Shown here one piece after another: positions 36,010 through 36,559 of a stretch of 36,559 nucleotides of DNA; within the stretch, counting starts at the first letter, position 1; every line of letters starts with the position of its first letter. Below the pieces are notes generated by a model that was not told the DNA's origin, made no database searches, and worked only from the letters and a program-made list of their open reading frames with translations. The stretch is from Melioribacteraceae bacterium. GTDB lineage: Bacteria; Bacteroidota; Ignavibacteria; Ignavibacteriales; Melioribacteraceae. The position numbers were made by a program, and so were the translations under genes. The stretch lies in the NCBI GenBank assembly GCA_024103215.1, contig JAGFIY010000016.1, forward strand, positions 1 through 36,559, in the 5' to 3' direction.

Positions 36010-36309
36010 ATGATTATCTCGCTTATCTTTTTTCTTCACTTTCTCTTTGGCTTGGTGATTTTTGTAAGAAAGTGGCAGGAGGAATCACTCTCCGCAGCTT
36101 TTATAAATATTGGTTTGATAATAATTCTATTTTCCGTCGGGTGGTCAATTTTTACAATGATAACAAAATTGATTTTTGAACCGGAAGGGTTCGGAATTTG
36201 GTTTGATCGTGATACAATTACATTGACGATTCTTTCCGTTACCGAGTATTTTTTCTTCAGATTTTATTATTCTGACATTATCTCACAACAAGAAATCAAA
36301 ACCGAATAA
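36010..36309 (+). CDS. Small membrane protein of unknown function
   Basis: 99-residue protein with three likely membrane helices (about 2-20, 28-52 and 68-85). It starts three bases after the upstream gene ends and closes the cluster that begins at 34193. No recognised motif is seen. The sequence after it up to 36430 is AT-rich and holds nothing recognisable. Confidence 0.65.
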   Translation: MIISLIFFLHFLFGLVIFVRKWQEESLSAAFINIGLIIILFSVGWSIFTMITKLIFEPEGFGIWFDRDTITLTILSVTEYFFFRFYYSDIISQQEIKTE

Positions 36310-36430
36310 CCAATAAATAATGATTGATCAAAAAATTTTTAACTCTCTTAATTTTTCAAGAAACCTAAATTTGCCAGGTAAGTTTTAATTTAAATTATAG
36401 ATTTTAAGGAAAGTAATTATTTGTAACTTC

Positions 36431-36559
36431 TTATCTAAGCCGATAAGGAAAAACTATTACAGCAGATTGAATAATATCCTTTCCACTTTCGGGTAAAGGT
36501 TCAAACCGCCATCGTCTAAGTGAATTTATTGCTGCAGCTTCCAATCTTGCATCAGCTTT
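36431..36559 (-). CDS. TonB C-terminal domain protein, partial
   Basis: The last 42 codons of a minus-strand gene that continues past the window end, with a TAA stop at 36431-36433. The peptide LEAAAINSLRRWRFEPLPES followed by AVIVFPYRLR is the classic end of an energy transducer TonB C-terminal domain, which contacts outer-membrane TonB-dependent receptors. Only the C-terminus is visible, so full-length architecture (membrane anchor, or fusion to a peptidase BlaR-like part) cannot be told. Confidence 0.75.
   Translation of the reverse strand, partial: KADARLEAAAINSLRRWRFEPLPESGKDIIQSAVIVFPYRLR

Noticed and set aside
1..36559. CRISPR array, insertion sequence, prophage or integron
   Set aside because: No regularly spaced direct repeats of suitable length, transposase, integrase or phage gene was found in the window.

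Overview
The window (36,559 bases, AT-rich) comes from a member of the Bacteroidota/Chlorobiota group. Ignavibacteria is the best guess. The main evidence is three large secreted proteins ending in a type IX secretion (T9SS) sorting domain of the QNYPNPFNP type, which is very common in Ignavibacteria. Family assignments are from reading the sequence; no database search was run.

Left part. 1-272 is non-coding with short repeats. 273-4787 (minus) is a giant T9SS-exported protein of sortilin/BNR beta-propeller repeats followed by cadherin-like VNDxP repeats. 5170-9467 (minus) is a tight three-gene operon: a radical-SAM activase, a glycyl radical enzyme whose active-site residues match trans-4-hydroxy-L-proline dehydratase (HypD), and a cytoplasmic Xaa-Pro peptidase (M24). 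Together they suggest use of hydroxyproline-containing, collagen-like peptides.

9665-15376 (minus) is an envelope-stress or efflux operon: ECF sigma factor, membrane anti-sigma-like protein, three Spy/CpxP/CnrX-like periplasmic proteins, and a MacA/MacB-type exporter (adaptor, ATPase, permease). Two candidate ECF promoters with the same elements and the same spacing (GGAAT-N18-GTCTAA) precede the sigma gene and the first soluble Spy-like gene. This predicts an autoregulated sigma factor that also drives the chaperone/efflux half of the operon.

Middle part. lepB (plus) converges on tRNA-Leu(CAA), with a shared terminator. gltX-glnS (minus) encode glutamyl- and glutaminyl-tRNA synthetases. A large hybrid 'histidine kinase' with three receiver domains has lost its phosphoacceptor histidine and key ATP-binding residues, so it looks like a pseudokinase scaffold. 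Two more T9SS-exported proteins follow at 22444-28901.

Right part. 29028-33055 (minus) is a four-gene operon: alpha/beta-hydrolase esterase, ATP-grasp ligase, GCS2-type carboxylate-amine ligase, and a second ATP-grasp-like protein. It looks like a small biosynthetic system making an unknown amide or peptide. tRNA-Gln(CTG) and a secreted BamE-like protein follow, then a possible gene remnant without a normal start codon. A plus-strand cluster holds an NHL propeller protein, a DUF2085 membrane protein and two unknown membrane proteins. The window ends inside the C-terminus of a TonB-like protein (minus).

The strongest leads are the paired ECF promoters with their operon, the hydroxyproline dehydratase operon, the amidoligase/esterase operon, and the degenerate three-receiver kinase.
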